Source: Sodalis glossinidius str. 'morsitans'
GTDB lineage: Bacteria; Pseudomonadota; Gammaproteobacteria; Enterobacterales; Enterobacteriaceae
Reading direction: 5' to 3'
Assembly: GCF_000010085.1 (NCBI RefSeq)
Contig: NC_007712.1
Span: 1,674,001 to 1,738,000, forward strand
Length of the DNA stretch: 64,000 nucleotides
Part shown: piece by piece, positions 1 through 9,727 of the stretch
How the letters are laid out: each line of letters starts with the position of its first letter
How positions within the stretch are numbered: the first letter of the stretch is position 1
Program-made: the position numbers and the translations under genes
The notes under the pieces: model-generated
Database searches by the model: none
What the model saw: the letters and a program-made list of their open reading frames with translations, nothing else
What the model was told of the DNA's origin: nothing

Positions 1-616
1 TCACCGCGCCCATGCCCACCATGGCCTCTTCGCCAAACAAATCTTTTTTCAGGCGCGCCTGGCTGGGTTGGTCAAACGTGCGCAGCGCCTGCCTGGCCTC
101 CTTGAGGATCTCCGCCATGGCCGCCATGCTTTCCAGACTGACGCCCAGATCCGCCGCCATCGGGCCCGCATAGGTCATGGTTTCCCCCAGCTGGCGTAAA
201 TCGGTATTGGTACGGGTAAACGCACCGGTCAGGACGTCGGACACGCGATCCATCTGCCCCGCATCCAAGTAGCCCAGGCGGGTCAACGCCTGCACGCTGG
301 ACATGCCGGCATCAAAATCCCGTCCAGGGGCCAGCAGGCGTTGTGAGGCATACAGCTCGCCCCCACCCGCCGCCATGGCGTCGGCCCCTCTGCCCGCGAG
401 CTTGCCGCGCGTCTCTTTGGCGCGGGCATAGCTGGCCTGCATGCGCGTCAGGGCACTTAAATGGCGCTGCTGCGCGACCAGCTGGCGGTTATAGCTTTCA
501 GTGCGGCGGGTGAGCTGCGCGGTAGCGTTATCGCTCTGACGGATGGAAATGCCGTGACGGTACAGCTGGGCGGCCACCGCCTGGAGTTTTTTCTTCTCCT
601 TCGGCAATAAGCTCAT
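1..616 (-). CDS. P2 gpT-like tail tape measure protein, N-terminal part (runs off the window)
   Basis: The minus frame from the ATG at 616 is open to the window edge (205 codons). It begins MSLLPKEKKKLQAV and is rich in Ala, Gln and Arg, as in the helical N-terminus of P2-family tape measure proteins, which set tail length and are threaded through the tube. It follows two small gpE-type genes in the order FII-E-T known from P2. It starts 7 bp after the stop of the preceding small gene. The C-terminal part is outside the window, so integrity is unknown. The family call rests on composition and gene order. Confidence 0.72.
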   Translation of the reverse strand, partial: MSLLPKEKKKLQAVAAQLYRHGISIRQSDNATAQLTRRTESYNRQLVAQQRHLSALTRMQASYARAKETRGKLAGRGADAMAAGGGELYASQRLLAPGRDFDAGMSSVQALTRLGYLDAGQMDRVSDVLTGAFTRTNTDLRQLGETMTYAGPMAADLGVSLESMAAMAEILKEARQALRTFDQPSQARLKKDLFGEEAMVGMGAV

Positions 617-622
617 CAGTTT

Positions 623-736
623 CTACGCAGGGACAGCGGATAACGCATCGTCCGATGTCGTCCCAGTCGCTGCCGAGTTCGGTGCCAAAAAATCAGCCAC
701 GCCCGCCGCAAACTGTGAAAAGTACTGAACATTCAT
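623..736 (-). CDS. Small P2-like tail gene between gpE and gpT (37 aa)
   Basis: An ATG at 736 opens a 37-codon frame starting MNVQYFSQFAAGVADFL and ending in TAG at 623. Its start overlaps the stop of the upstream gpE-like gene in an ATGA arrangement, which suggests translational coupling. In P2 this position holds E', made by frameshifting from E and needed with T for tail assembly. Here it is a separate overlapping frame. The product is short and I do not recognise a domain; position and overlap are the support. Confidence 0.5.
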   Translation of the reverse strand: MNVQYFSQFAAGVADFLAPNSAATGTTSDDALSAVPA

Positions 737-939
737 GGTGATAATTTTTCCGTCAGGCGTGGGTGTGTTACGCGGGGCAGAAGCGTGATCAGGGCATTCA
801 CATCACTGGTCATCACGTCATACAGTTTCAGGCCGCGCAGCGCACCGACCTGTTTTAGGGTATCGGTTATCGTCACTTCCGTGATTTCTTCGCCGCTGGT
901 ACGTTTGATGGCAACACTCAAAGGGATAATTTTAGACAT
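733..939 (-). CDS. gpE-like phage tail assembly chaperone (68 aa)
   Basis: A 68-residue frame starting MSKIIPLSVAIKRTSGEE resembles the P2 gpE / Mu gp41 tail assembly chaperone family, small proteins that keep the tape measure soluble during tail assembly. The pattern of an N-terminal beta hairpin followed by a helix around LRGLKLYDVM fits that family. It lies between the tube gene and the tape measure gene, as in P2. P2 gpE is somewhat longer, so the C-terminus may be shortened here. Confidence 0.65.
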   Translation of the reverse strand: MSKIIPLSVAIKRTSGEEITEVTITDTLKQVGALRGLKLYDVMTSDVNALITLLPRVTHPRLTEKLSP

Positions 940-985
940 AAGTCGCGTCTTCCTGTGGTTTCATAAAGGGATGGTGCCTGGCGTA

Positions 986-1498
986 TCAATGACCCATGTT
1001 GGCACGGTGACTCTCCAGCAGATCCTTGCCGCCGACTTTCCAAATCATGTTAATCATATCGACTTCGAGCACATCCTCGCGTTCGATGGCGATGCGACAA
1101 TAGGTATTTTTCAGCGTGTACTTGTGCTGGGTGTTTTCTCCCTCCTTGGCGGCCCCCCAGTCCAGCTCGGTAAAGCGGCCACGCGTCTAGATTTCACAGG
1201 CGACGGCCTGCCTGCTGGCAGCATCCGTGTAGGAGCCCGCGAAGCGCAGCTGCAGGCTGTCAATGGGGCCGCCCAGGGTTTTCAGCAGGCTCACTTCCAG
1301 CCCGCACATGGTCAGCTCCATATCCAGGGCGCTGCTGTCAAACCCCATCAATACCGCTACCGAGCCTGGCATGCCGGCCCCCTGATAGTCTTCGGTTTTC
1401 AACGACAGCTTGGGTGGCGTAATTTCCTCAATCAGCCCCAGATAGGTCTGGCCGTTAATATAGGTATCGAACATAAACAGCTTTTTCGGCATTCCCAT
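986..1498 (-). pseudogene. P2 gpFII-like major tail tube protein, broken by an in-frame TAG
   Basis: Starting MGMPKKLFMFDTYINGQ at 1498, the frame reads 103 codons to a TAG at 1187, then stays open in the same frame (TRGRFTELDWG ... GGKDLLESHR) to TGA at 986. Total length is about 170 codons, the usual length of the P2 FII tube protein. A single nonsense codon is therefore the only visible lesion. The tube would lack its C-terminal 67 residues, so the tail operon cannot be functional without suppression. It starts just past the end of the sheath gene, the normal FI-FII order. Confidence 0.85.
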
Positions 1499-1508
1499 GA
1501 TGTCTTCC

Positions 1509-2150
1509 TTACCCCAGCTGATTGAAAACGGCGAAGTATTCGTCCGTGAAGGTCTGGATCAGTCCCATGCTCTCCAGTGGCGGTACCGGCGTGTATTTGT
1601 AACGGATATGTGCCTGCCCTTCGCGCAGGGTTTCTTTCGGGTTATCGGCCGGATCATACCAACAGGAAAAGCCCAGCAACCGTCCCGACGTCACCAGCTG
1701 CATCCCCTTGCGGTTGATGCCGTCGACCACATCTTTCACCAACAACGGGGTAAGCGTTTTATCCATATAGGAAAAATGCGCCTCGGCGATCATGTCCGCC
1801 AGGATCTGCGCGGTACGGGTATAGAAGCCACCACGCTTGATAAGCGTGGTGACGTGATGCGCGTTGAGGTCGCTGGCATCGGTGTCCTTGCCCTGCAACG
1901 ACCACCAGATGTCCGCAGAAATCCCCAGTACGCCGTCCAGCGCCACATTCGATAACGATTTGTGCCAACCCTGCTCCGCATCCAGTTTTGCCCGTAGCCC
2001 CAGGGCATAGGCAGTGGCCGGTACGGTCTCGTTTTTACCTGACTGGGCGTTGTAGGCAATAAAATCCGGGTAGATGATCATCAGCTCGCGCTGGCTAAAG
2101 GTCTTGCGGTAGGTTTTCACCCCTTCAAGGGTCTTCTTACAATCTGGCAG
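1509..2150 (-). pseudogene. P2 gpFI-like tail sheath protein, C-terminal part only
   Basis: From about 2150 down to the stop at 1509 the minus frame encodes the C-terminal half of a contractile tail sheath protein (TFSQRELMIIYPDF..., then DGVLGISADIWWSLQG..., VVDGINRKG..., ending FAVFNQLG). Upstream of about 2150 the same open frame is only the antisense of gpD on the plus strand, so the sheath N-terminal half is missing. The sheath powers tail contraction; this remnant cannot. The break coincides with a change of coding strand, which marks a rearrangement. Confidence 0.83.
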
Positions 2151-2208
2151 GATTGCCCGCGCAGGGCCTGGCGGCAATGCTGTATGACAAAAAAGCGGAG
2201 ACCGTACC

Positions 2209-3167
2209 ATGGAATTTGTCGACACCCTGCTCAGCAATGAGGATGCCCGCCGCCCGGCGTTTGATTTGCTGATGGGCGGAAAGCGCGTCGGGACGGTGAA
2301 TGACCGTCTTCTCTCCCTGACGCTGACGGATAACCGGGGATTTGAGGCCGACACGCTGGAGATGGTGCTCGACGATGCCGACGACGGGATAGATTTGCCT
2401 GCTCGTGGCGTACAAATCTCCGTCTCCCTGGGCTGGGAAGGCGAAGCGCTGGTTCATAAGGGGCTATTTACCGTCGATGAAGTGAGCCACAGTGGTCAGC
2501 GCGATAGCCGGACGCTACCGCCTGCAAACCGGCGTGAGCCGCAGTCTGAAGGACGTGGAAATTGACCACGCCGATCAGACTCAGGAGAGTGATATCAGCT
2601 TTTTAACCCGCATGGCTGAACTGCTGGGTGCCATTGCCACCATCAAGAACGGCATGTTGTTGTTTATGGTGCCAGGGCAAGGAACAACGCAAAGCGGTAA
2701 GCTGTTGCCAGCCATCAGCCTGACCCGTGCAAGCGGTGACCGGCACAGCTTTCGGGTGGCGGACTGTGACGCCTATACCGGCGTACGTGCCTACTGGCTG
2801 GATTTGAATGTGGGCAAAAAAGCGGAAACGACCCTGACGCGCAAACGGGCGTCCGACAAGAAAAAACACGCCTCCTCCCGCCGTGAAGGGGATTATCTTG
2901 CCGGCGCGACGGGCGGCAGCGGCGAAATGGTCCACCCTACAACGCGGTGCAGCGGAGTTCGGCATTACCCTGGCCCGGGGCAGACCCGATATTTACCCTG
3001 AGCTGCCTGCGCGCGTCAGCGGCTTCAAGCCGGCCATAGACAACGCCGGGTGGGTGATTGCCCGTGTGGTCCATACGCTGGGCGAGCGGGGGTATGTCAC
3101 TGCTCTGGAGCTTGAGGTCAGCCTGCGGGATGCCGAGATGGCGCTGGCTGACAAGGTGTCAACATAA
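2209..3167 (+). pseudogene. P2 gpD-like tail protein (late control D), frameshifted
   Basis: The plus strand encodes a gpD family protein, the tail hub component that carries the late control name. The N-terminal part (MEFVDTLLSNEDARR... KGLFTVDEVSHSG) is followed near 2495 by a frame change. About 40 residues expected from P2 gpD are also missing there. The middle part (DHADQTQESDISFLTRM...) runs to about 2930, where a second frame change leads into the C-terminal part ending ...DAEMALADKVST. It reads toward ogr, as in P2, but opposite to FI-FII-E-T. Confidence 0.83.
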
Positions 3168-3211
3168 TGACACACTATCCGTAAACAAATAGTGTCATTG
3201 TGGGAAGTTTT

Positions 3212-3439
3212 ATGGCGTTCAAGTGTCCACGTTGCGGCGCGGTGGCAAAAACCCGCACCAGCGAGGGAATGAGTTCGGAAACCCGGCGCAGCTACCATCA
3301 GTGCCAGAATCTGTTATGCGGTAGCACCTTTACCACGCTGGAAAGAATGCTGAACACGCCGAAGTCCGTTGACTTGCCGAAAGATTTTACCCTGCCCAAA
3401 ACGTTTTTCTCCGCACACATTACGGCAATGACCTGCTGA
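3212..3439 (+). CDS. ogr: Ogr/Delta-type zinc-finger late activator
   Basis: Read from the ATG at 3212 (MAFKCPRCGAVAKTRTSE), this gives 75 residues with four cysteines in CPRC and CQNLLC pairs, the Ogr/Delta zinc finger fold. Ogr of P2 activates the late promoters by contacting the alpha subunit of RNA polymerase. A GTG at 3200 would add four residues, but the family begins at this Met. It lies 44 bp after gpD, as in P2. It is one of the few apparently intact genes of this prophage, with most of its likely targets broken. Confidence 0.87.
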   Translation: MAFKCPRCGAVAKTRTSEGMSSETRRSYHQCQNLLCGSTFTTLERMLNTPKSVDLPKDFTLPKTFFSAHITAMTC

Positions 3440-3510
3440 CCCTGAACCTCTCTTAACTCTCTGCATCAGGCAAAAACGGCAGCCCAGGCGATGCTGTGTG
3501 CTGTCGTTGA

Positions 3511-3540
3511 CGACAAAAGAAAAGCCCCGGAAACCGGGGC
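3511..3540 (-). terminator. Rho-independent terminator, probably for asnS
   Basis: A perfect 7-bp stem (GCCCCGG / CCGGGGC, loop AAA on the plus strand, 3524-3540) is followed on the minus strand by TTTTCTTTT. The T-run lies on the minus side, so it fits transcripts coming from asnS, whose stop is at 3677. There is no T-run on the plus side after ogr. Confidence 0.6.
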
Positions 3541-3571
3541 CTGATTCGATGTGGACGATTTGTGGATGACT

Positions 3572-3597
3572 ATTGAAATAAATCCTTTTATTTCAAT
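3572..3597. repeat. Perfect 11-bp inverted repeat next to the prophage edge
   Basis: ATTGAAATAAA and its exact complement flank a 4-nt loop. The element lies between ogr and asnS, where the prophage right end should be. It could be an extra asnS terminator or part of an attachment region. No duplicate at a left end can be sought because that end is outside the window. Confidence 0.5.
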
Positions 3598-3676
3598 CCA
3601 TTAAAACCATACTAAGGACAGCAGAGCTGGCCTTGGTGTCGTATTTATATGTTTTTCTTATATTAAATGCTGGATT

Positions 3677-5077
3677 TTAGAAATTGGCATTGCGTGGACT
3701 TCGCGGGAAGGGTATTACATCACGAATATTTTGCATTCCCGTGACATACACTATTAATCTCTCGAAACCTAATCCAAAACCTGAATGCGGAACGGTTCCA
3801 TAGCGACGCAAATCCCGATACCACCAGTAATCGTCTTTATTAAGTCCCATTTCCGCCAGACGCTGGTCCAGCCGGTCCAGACGCTCTTCACGCTGTGACC
3901 CGCCGATGATTTCACCGATGCCGGGCGCCAGAACATCCATGGCCGCGACGGTTTTGCCATCGTCGTTCATCCGCATGTAGAATGCCTTGATATCTTTGGG
4001 ATAATTTTTCACCACCACCGGCGCTTTAAAATGTTTTTCCGCTAGATAGCGTTCATGTTCCGAAGATAAGTCAATGCCCCAGGAAACCGGATTTTCAAAA
4101 GTCTGACCGCAGTTTTGCAGGATCTCTACCGCCTTGGTGTAGTCGACTTGAGCAAAATCTGCACTGATAAATTGTTTCAGACGATTTATTGCCTCTTTGT
4201 CGATCCGCTCGGCGAAGAATTGCATATCGTCGGCCCGCTCGGTCAATACTGCCTGAAACACATATTTAAGCATGGCTTCCGCTAAACCGGCGGCATCGTC
4301 CAGGGTAGCGAACGCGACCTCTGGCTCGGCCATCCAGAATTCGGCGAGATGGCGGCTGGTATTGGAATTTTCCGCCCGGAACGTGGGGCCGAAGGTGTAG
4401 ATTTTCGACAAAGCGCAGGCGTAACTTTCACCGTTTAACTGTCCCGAAACCGTCAGGAAGGCCTCTTTGCCGAAGAAATCTTCATCATAATTAACTTTGC
4501 CGTCGGGGGTGCGCGGCAGATTTTCCAGATCGAGGGTGGACACGCGGAACATTTCACCGGCGCCTTCAGTATCGGAAGCGGTAATCAACGGCGTCGACAC
4601 CCAGAAAAACCCTTGCTCGTCCATGAAACGGTGAATGGCCTGCGCCAGGGTATGACGCACCCGCGCCACCGCTCCGATAAGGTTGGTGCGCGGCCGCAGA
4701 TGAGCGACCTCGCGTAGATATTCCACGCTGTGACGCTTGGCTGCCATGGGGTAGGTGTCCGGATCGTCCACCCAGCCGAGCACTTCAATTGCCTGGGCCT
4801 GAATTTCGTAACGCTGACCACCGCCCAGGGATTCGACCACCCGACCGGTCACCGACACGGAGCAACCCGAGGTCAGGCGTAAAATGTCGTTCTGATAATT
4901 CGGCAGAGTATTATTAATGACAGCCTGTAAGGGATCGAAGCAGGAACCGTCATAGACGGCAAGAAAGGAGATTCCGGCTTTGGAATCCCGGCGGGTACGC
5001 ACCCAACCCTGTACAGTGATTTCACTGTCAGCCGGCATGCGCCCTTGCAGTACATCGACTACAGGCACTACGCTCAT
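3677..5077 (-). CDS. asnS: Asparaginyl-tRNA synthetase
   Basis: 466 residues, the same length as E. coli AsnS. The N-terminal OB-fold anticodon-binding domain (about residues 20-110, [14 protein letters not shown]) is followed by the class II catalytic core, with motif 2 around [16 protein letters not shown] and motif 3 at the end ([12 protein letters not shown]). It attaches asparagine to tRNA-Asn in the cytoplasm in an ATP-dependent reaction. It is adjacent to pncB, as in E. coli. In E. coli ompF lies on the other side of asnS; here a prophage occupies that place. No lesion is seen. Confidence 0.98.
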   Translation of the reverse strand: MSVVPVVDVLQGRMPADSEITVQGWVRTRRDSKAGISFLAVYDGSCFDPLQAVINNTLPNYQNDILRLTSGCSVSVTGRVVESLGGGQRYEIQAQAIEVLGWVDDPDTYPMAAKRHSVEYLREVAHLRPRTNLIGAVARVRHTLAQAIHRFMDEQGFFWVSTPLITASDTEGAGEMFRVSTLDLENLPRTPDGKVNYDEDFFGKEAFLTVSGQLNGESYACALSKIYTFGPTFRAENSNTSRHLAEFWMAEPEVAFATLDDAAGLAEAMLKYVFQAVLTERADDMQFFAERIDKEAINRLKQFISADFAQVDYTKAVEILQNCGQTFENPVSWGIDLSSEHERYLAEKHFKAPVVVKNYPKDIKAFYMRMNDDGKTVAAMDVLAPGIGEIIGGSQREERLDRLDQRLAEMGLNKDDYWWYRDLRRYGTVPHSGFGLGFERLIVYVTGMQNIRDVIPFPRSPRNANF

Positions 5078-5237
5078 AAAATACTCTCTTACTCAGTTAA
5101 TAGGAAAAGGCTTTTGGCCCGCTAACGTACCATAACATAATATGTTACTTGGCGGCGGCAAGACCACAAGGGGAAATCGCATGTTTCTGGCAGCAATCTT
5201 GCTTTACGCGATTATTGCGCGAAGGAAACGGCGGCGG

Positions 5238-5267
5238 TGTCATGACCACTGCAGGACGGTCATGACA
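5238..5267. repeat. 10-bp inverted repeat downstream of pncB
   Basis: TGTCATGACC and GGTCATGACA flank a 10-nt spacer. It sits 44 bp beyond the pncB stop and could form a hairpin in the pncB transcript. No T-run follows on either strand, so it is not a standard terminator. Nothing else was found in the 233-bp asnS-pncB gap. Confidence 0.5.
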
Positions 5268-5310
5268 AATCGCGGGAAAGGGGGAGGCGTATTCGCGCCC
5301 TGGCGCTAGT

Positions 5311-6534
5311 TCAACTGGCCTTTTTCACCACCAGTGGCACATCAAACGCTTTACGTAAGGCGCGGACAAAGGCTTTATCATGACACATGATTTTGCCGGG
5401 GCTGTCCGACAGCTTAGCCACCGGTTTACCGTTGCATTTCACCAGTTTGATAACGATGTTAAGCGGCTTAATGCCGGGGATATCGCACGTCAGCCGCGTG
5501 CCGATGCCAAACACCAGGTTGATGCGCTGCCAGAAATGACGATAAAGCATGAAGGCCTTATCAAAATCGAGGCTGTCTGAGAACACCAGCGTTTTGGTGA
5601 GCGGATCGATACCCAGCTGCTGATAATGCGCAATCGCCTTCTCGCCCCATTCTACCGGATCGCCTGAATCGTGGCGCATGCCCTGGTAGGCACGGGCGAA
5701 AGACGGCCCGAAGTCGCGCAAAAACGCATCCATGGTAATACAATCGGTAAGAGCGATCCCTAACCTGTCGGGGTATTCGTCCAGCCAGGCCTGCAGCGCG
5801 GCGCTCTGGCTATTCGCCAGATCCGGGCTGATCTGCTGATGGGCCTGAAACCATTCATGCGCCTGGGTACCAATCGGCGGCAAGCCCCGTTCCCGCGCCA
5901 ACTGGTAATTGCTGGTACCGATAAGATAAGGAAATTCCCGCTGCAATTCGGCGATAACTTCAAACTGCACCTGACGCGAGAAACGCCGCCGGGTACCGAA
6001 ATCCATCAGCCGGAAACGGGAGGTGTCCAAATCTTCGCTGATGCGGCGAAAATGGAGCAGCTTTTGCCGCAGTCGCGCTACTGCGTCTGCCGTCGTTACC
6101 TGTGGCGAACGGCGGTGGTGCACGACTTCGCTTATGACCGCAAGCAGCGGCACTTCCCACAAAATAACGTCGCGCCAGGGACCGGTGATGCGAATATCAA
6201 GTTTGCCGTGATGATTGCGTATCCGAACCTGACTTGGGTCAAAGCGGAACTGGCGCAGACAATTAAGGTAATCACTCTGGAAAAACGGCAGACCGCGCAG
6301 ATAGGTAAATTCATCGTCATTCAATTGCAAGCCACGCATCATGTCGACCTGCGCACTGATGTCGGCGGCGTATTCGCCAAGCAACTCGTATCCCCGGCAG
6401 CGAAATTTCGCGCTTACCATGACGTCGTGGTAACGGTGGAACACGGCCTGCTGCATATGGAATTTGTAGGCATCAGTATCGAGTATCGACGTTAAAATCG
6501 GATCGGTGGCAACATTCACGGTGCGTTCAAGCAT
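5311..6534 (-). CDS. pncB: Nicotinate phosphoribosyltransferase
   Basis: 407 residues (E. coli about 400). It converts nicotinate and PRPP to nicotinate mononucleotide in the NAD salvage (Preiss-Handler) pathway. The conserved [16 protein letters not shown] follows a slightly extended N-terminus, and [11 protein letters not shown] and [10 protein letters not shown] mark the phosphoribosyl-binding barrel. The start at 6534 adds about five residues compared with E. coli; a GTG seven codons later is an alternative. Divergently transcribed from pepN across about 290 bp, as in E. coli. Intact. Confidence 0.97.
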   Translation of the reverse strand: MLERTVNVATDPILTSILDTDAYKFHMQQAVFHRYHDVMVSAKFRCRGYELLGEYAADISAQVDMMRGLQLNDDEFTYLRGLPFFQSDYLNCLRQFRFDPSQVRIRNHHGKLDIRITGPWRDVILWEVPLLAVISEVVHHRRSPQVTTADAVARLRQKLLHFRRISEDLDTSRFRLMDFGTRRRFSRQVQFEVIAELQREFPYLIGTSNYQLARERGLPPIGTQAHEWFQAHQQISPDLANSQSAALQAWLDEYPDRLGIALTDCITMDAFLRDFGPSFARAYQGMRHDSGDPVEWGEKAIAHYQQLGIDPLTKTLVFSDSLDFDKAFMLYRHFWQRINLVFGIGTRLTCDIPGIKPLNIVIKLVKCNGKPVAKLSDSPGKIMCHDKAFVRALRKAFDVPLVVKKAS

Positions 6535-6825
6535 CCTCTTACGACATGTGTTCTCAGTCGGATAAAGGGGTAACGGCCATGAAAAGCCGCGGTTATCCTA
6601 TCAGTGTAGTCACATCAGGGCATAGTTGGCGTGATAACGTCGAGGACCAAATGTGCTGTCCCGCGGGCTATTCGCCCGGCAAAATGCCAGGTTTTTCCTG
6701 CAGCTCGCGCTAATTTTCAGCGAACGTTGCATTTTAGCGTGCTTGCCGGGCTTTACAATGGCAACCTGCCGCTAACAGGAATAGACTTAACGGCAGAAAT
6801 CGACACTGATGCCAAAAGGTTAACT

Positions 6826-9444
6826 ATGACGCAACAGCCACAAACCAAATACCGCCATGATTATCGTGCGCCGGACTATACCATTACCGATATTCACCTG
6901 GATTTTGATCTCGAGGCCGAGAATACCACCGTCACGGCAACCAGCACCGTCGTGCGTCAGGGCCAGGCCGGCGCGCCTTTGCTGCTTAACGGCGAAGATT
7001 TACGCCTGATAAGTCTGCGGGTGGACGGTCAGGAATGGGCGTATTATCGTCTGGATGCGCCCGGCTTGGTCATCGAGCAGTTGCCCGCCACCTTTACCTT
7101 GATCATCAAGACGCTAATTCATCCTGCCAATAATACCGCGCTTGAGGGGCTCTATCTTTCCGGCGAGGCGCTTTGCACCCAGTGCGAGGCGGAAGGGTTC
7201 CGCCATATTACTTTTTATCTGGATCGCCCGGACGTGCTGGCGCGGTTCACTACGCGTATTCTGGCGGATAAGCAACGCTATCCTTTTTTGCTCTCCAATG
7301 GCAACCGTAGTGATTACGGCGATAACGGCGACGGCCGTCATTGGGTCGTCTGGGAAGATCCCTTTCCGAAACCCTGTTATCTTTTTGCGCTGGTGGCCGG
7401 CGATTTTGACGTGCTGCGCGATAGCTTCACCACCTGCTCCGGCAGGGAGGTGGCATTAGAGCTGTTTGTCGATCGCGGCAATCTGGATCGCGCCGACTGG
7501 GCGATGGCCTCCCTCAAGCGCGCCATGCGCTGGGATGAAACCCGTTTTGGTCTTGAGTACGACCTGGATATCTATATGGTAGTGGCGGTCGATTTCTTCA
7601 ATATGGGCGCCATGGAGAATAAGGGACTCAACGTTTTCAATGCCAAGTATGTGCTGGCCCGGGCGCAAACGGCGACCGATGTGGATTATCTCAACATCGA
7701 ACGAGTCATCGGCCACGAATATTTCCATAACTGGACCGGCAACCGCATCACCTGCCGCGATTGGTTTCAGCTCAGTCTGAAAGAGGGGCTGACGGTCTTT
7801 CGCGATCAGGAGTTCAGCTCGGATGTTGGTTCACGCGCCGTGAATCGAATCAATAATGTGCGCGTCATGCGCAGCGCGCAGTTTGCTGAAGACGCCAGCC
7901 CGATGGCGCATCCTATCCGCCCCGATAAAGTCATCGAAATGAACAACTTTTACACCTTAACGGTGTACGAGAAGGGCGCGGAAGTCATTCGTATGCTGCA
8001 TACCCTGCTGGGGGAAGAGAAATTTCAGGCCGGTATGCGTCGCTACGTTTCCCGTCACGACGCCAGCGCCGCTACCTGCGAGGATTTCGTCGTGGCTATG
8101 GAGGCGGCGGCCGGGATCGATTTGGCGCTGTTCCGTCGTTGGTACAGCCAGTCGGGTACGCCGCTGGTAACGGTGCGCGATGACTATAACGCCGAGCTTG
8201 AGCAATACACCCTCCACATCACGCAGATGACGCCGCCGACGCCGGACCAGCCGGAAAAACAGGCGCTGCATATTCCGCTGAATATCGAATTGTACGATAG
8301 CCAGGGACGGTTTATTCCGCTTCAGTATGCCGGCGCGCCGGTGAATCCGGTGCTGAATGTGACCGAAAGCGTACAGACCTTTATTTTCGATCATGTGCCG
8401 TCGTTGCCGATTCCCTCGCTGCTGCGCGAGTTTTCCGCGCCGGTAAAACTGGATTATCCCTATAGCGACCAGCAATTGATTACGCTGATGCGCTTTGCCA
8501 CCAGCGACTTCTCCCGCTGGGATGCGGCGCAAAGCCTGCTGTCTATTTACATCCGTTTAAACGTGGCTCGCTATCAGGAGGGACAGCCGCTGACTCTGCC
8601 GCTGCATGTCGCCGACGCTTTCCGCGGTATTTTGCTTGATCCTGAACTGGATCCGGCTCTGGCAGCACAGATTCTTACGCTGCCCAGCGAGAATGAAATG
8701 GCCGGATTGTTTGATAGCGTGGATCCGGTGGCGATTCACTACGTTCACGATGCGCTGACCAGCTGTCTGGCGAATGAACTGAATGATGAGTTGCTGGCGG
8801 TTTACCGCGCCAGTCCCAGCGAGGAATACCGGGTAGATCACCGGGATATCGGCCTGCGCGCGCTGCGTAACTGCTGCCTGTACTATTTGGCGTTTGGCGA
8901 TCGCGATCGTGCGGTACGTTTGACCACCGAACAATATCATCAGGCCGACAATATGACCGATACGCTGGCGGCAATGACGGCGGCGGTGGCGGCGCAACTG
9001 CCCTGTCAGGCGACGCTGCTGGCCGAATTCGATGAGCGTTGGCACCATGATGGTCTGGTCATGGATAAATGGTTTAGTCTACAGGCCACCAGTCCGGCGG
9101 CGGATGCGCTGGATCAGGTGAAATCGTTGCTCACCCATCGCGCTTTCAGCCTCAACAACCCCAATCGTGTCCGGGCGCTTATCGGCGCCTTCGCCGCCAA
9201 TAATCCGGCGGCATTCCACGTGGCTGACGGTAGCGGCTACGCCTTTTTGGTCGAGATCTTGACCGAATTGAATACGCGTAACCCCCAGGTGGCTTCGCGT
9301 ATGGTTGAGCCGCTTATCCGGCTCAAACGCTATGACTTGCCGCGTCAGCGGCTGATGCGTGCGGCGCTGGAGCGTCTGAAAGCGCTGGAAAACTTGTCCG
9401 GGGATCTGTTTGAGAAAATAAGCAAGGCTCTGGCCGACGCGTAA
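6826..9444 (+). CDS. pepN: Aminopeptidase N (M1 metallopeptidase)
   Basis: Starting at the ATG at 6826 (MTQQPQTKYRHDYRAPDY) gives 872 residues, close to E. coli PepN; an upstream in-frame start at 6631 would add 65 residues not seen in the family. The zinc site HEYFH with the downstream KEGLTVFRDQE glutamate and the exopeptidase motif GAMEN are present in the usual order near residues 260-320. It removes N-terminal residues from peptides in the cytoplasm and is a main peptidase in protein turnover. The E. coli ssu sulfonate genes between pepN and pyrD are absent. Confidence 0.98.
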   Translation: MTQQPQTKYRHDYRAPDYTITDIHLDFDLEAENTTVTATSTVVRQGQAGAPLLLNGEDLRLISLRVDGQEWAYYRLDAPGLVIEQLPATFTLIIKTLIHPANNTALEGLYLSGEALCTQCEAEGFRHITFYLDRPDVLARFTTRILADKQRYPFLLSNGNRSDYGDNGDGRHWVVWEDPFPKPCYLFALVAGDFDVLRDSFTTCSGREVALELFVDRGNLDRADWAMASLKRAMRWDETRFGLEYDLDIYMVVAVDFFNMGAMENKGLNVFNAKYVLARAQTATDVDYLNIERVIGHEYFHNWTGNRITCRDWFQLSLKEGLTVFRDQEFSSDVGSRAVNRINNVRVMRSAQFAEDASPMAHPIRPDKVIEMNNFYTLTVYEKGAEVIRMLHTLLGEEKFQAGMRRYVSRHDASAATCEDFVVAMEAAAGIDLALFRRWYSQSGTPLVTVRDDYNAELEQYTLHITQMTPPTPDQPEKQALHIPLNIELYDSQGRFIPLQYAGAPVNPVLNVTESVQTFIFDHVPSLPIPSLLREFSAPVKLDYPYSDQQLITLMRFATSDFSRWDAAQSLLSIYIRLNVARYQEGQPLTLPLHVADAFRGILLDPELDPALAAQILTLPSENEMAGLFDSVDPVAIHYVHDALTSCLANELNDELLAVYRASPSEEYRVDHRDIGLRALRNCCLYYLAFGDRDRAVRLTTEQYHQADNMTDTLAAMTAAVAAQLPCQATLLAEFDERWHHDGLVMDKWFSLQATSPAADALDQVKSLLTHRAFSLNNPNRVRALIGAFAANNPAAFHVADGSGYAFLVEILTELNTRNPQVASRMVEPLIRLKRYDLPRQRLMRAALERLKALENLSGDLFEKISKALADA

Positions 9445-9624
9445 GCCGCAGCGGGCGGATGACGCGGGCCGAATCTCTCTTGAGGCACGTACGCCGCCGC
9501 ATTGTTTTAGCGGCGCTAACGCGGGGGGAGGGATTCCCCTACGGCGGTATTCGCAACTAACGGGCGTTGGCGTCCTGGCGGCGCCGTTTGGGACAGTGAA
9601 CGTGCGCATTCGGTAGCGTCTGAA

Positions 9625-9650
9625 GGGCATCCGGCGGGATGCCCTTTTTT
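9625..9650 (+). terminator. Rho-independent terminator after pepN
   Basis: GGGCATCC, loop GGCG, GGATGCCC, then six T. The perfect 8-bp stem lies in the pepN-pyrD gap and fits the pepN transcript. Confidence 0.85.
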
Positions 9651-9727
9651 GGTCTATCATCGATTCCCTTTCCTGCGCCGATGATTGATAATACCGCACC
9701 GGTTGTAACCAGGAATCAGGAGACCTC

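Noticed and set aside
785..1525. Plus-strand frame of 246 codons over the tail genes
   Set aside because: It is the antisense of gpE and the FII tube gene, which have clear family patterns; a long GC-rich shadow.
1509..2354. 281-codon minus frame as one complete gene
   Set aside because: Only the part below about 2150 is sheath; the rest is antisense of gpD, so the apparent start is an artefact of the rearrangement.
5839..6495. Plus-strand frame of 218 codons across pncB
   Set aside because: Antisense shadow of an intact, recognisable gene with no ribosome site or family pattern.
7957..8532. Minus frames inside pepN (also 8557-9048) and inside rlmL (13311-13931)
   Set aside because: All are shadows of intact core genes; their translations are Arg/His-rich and show no domain.
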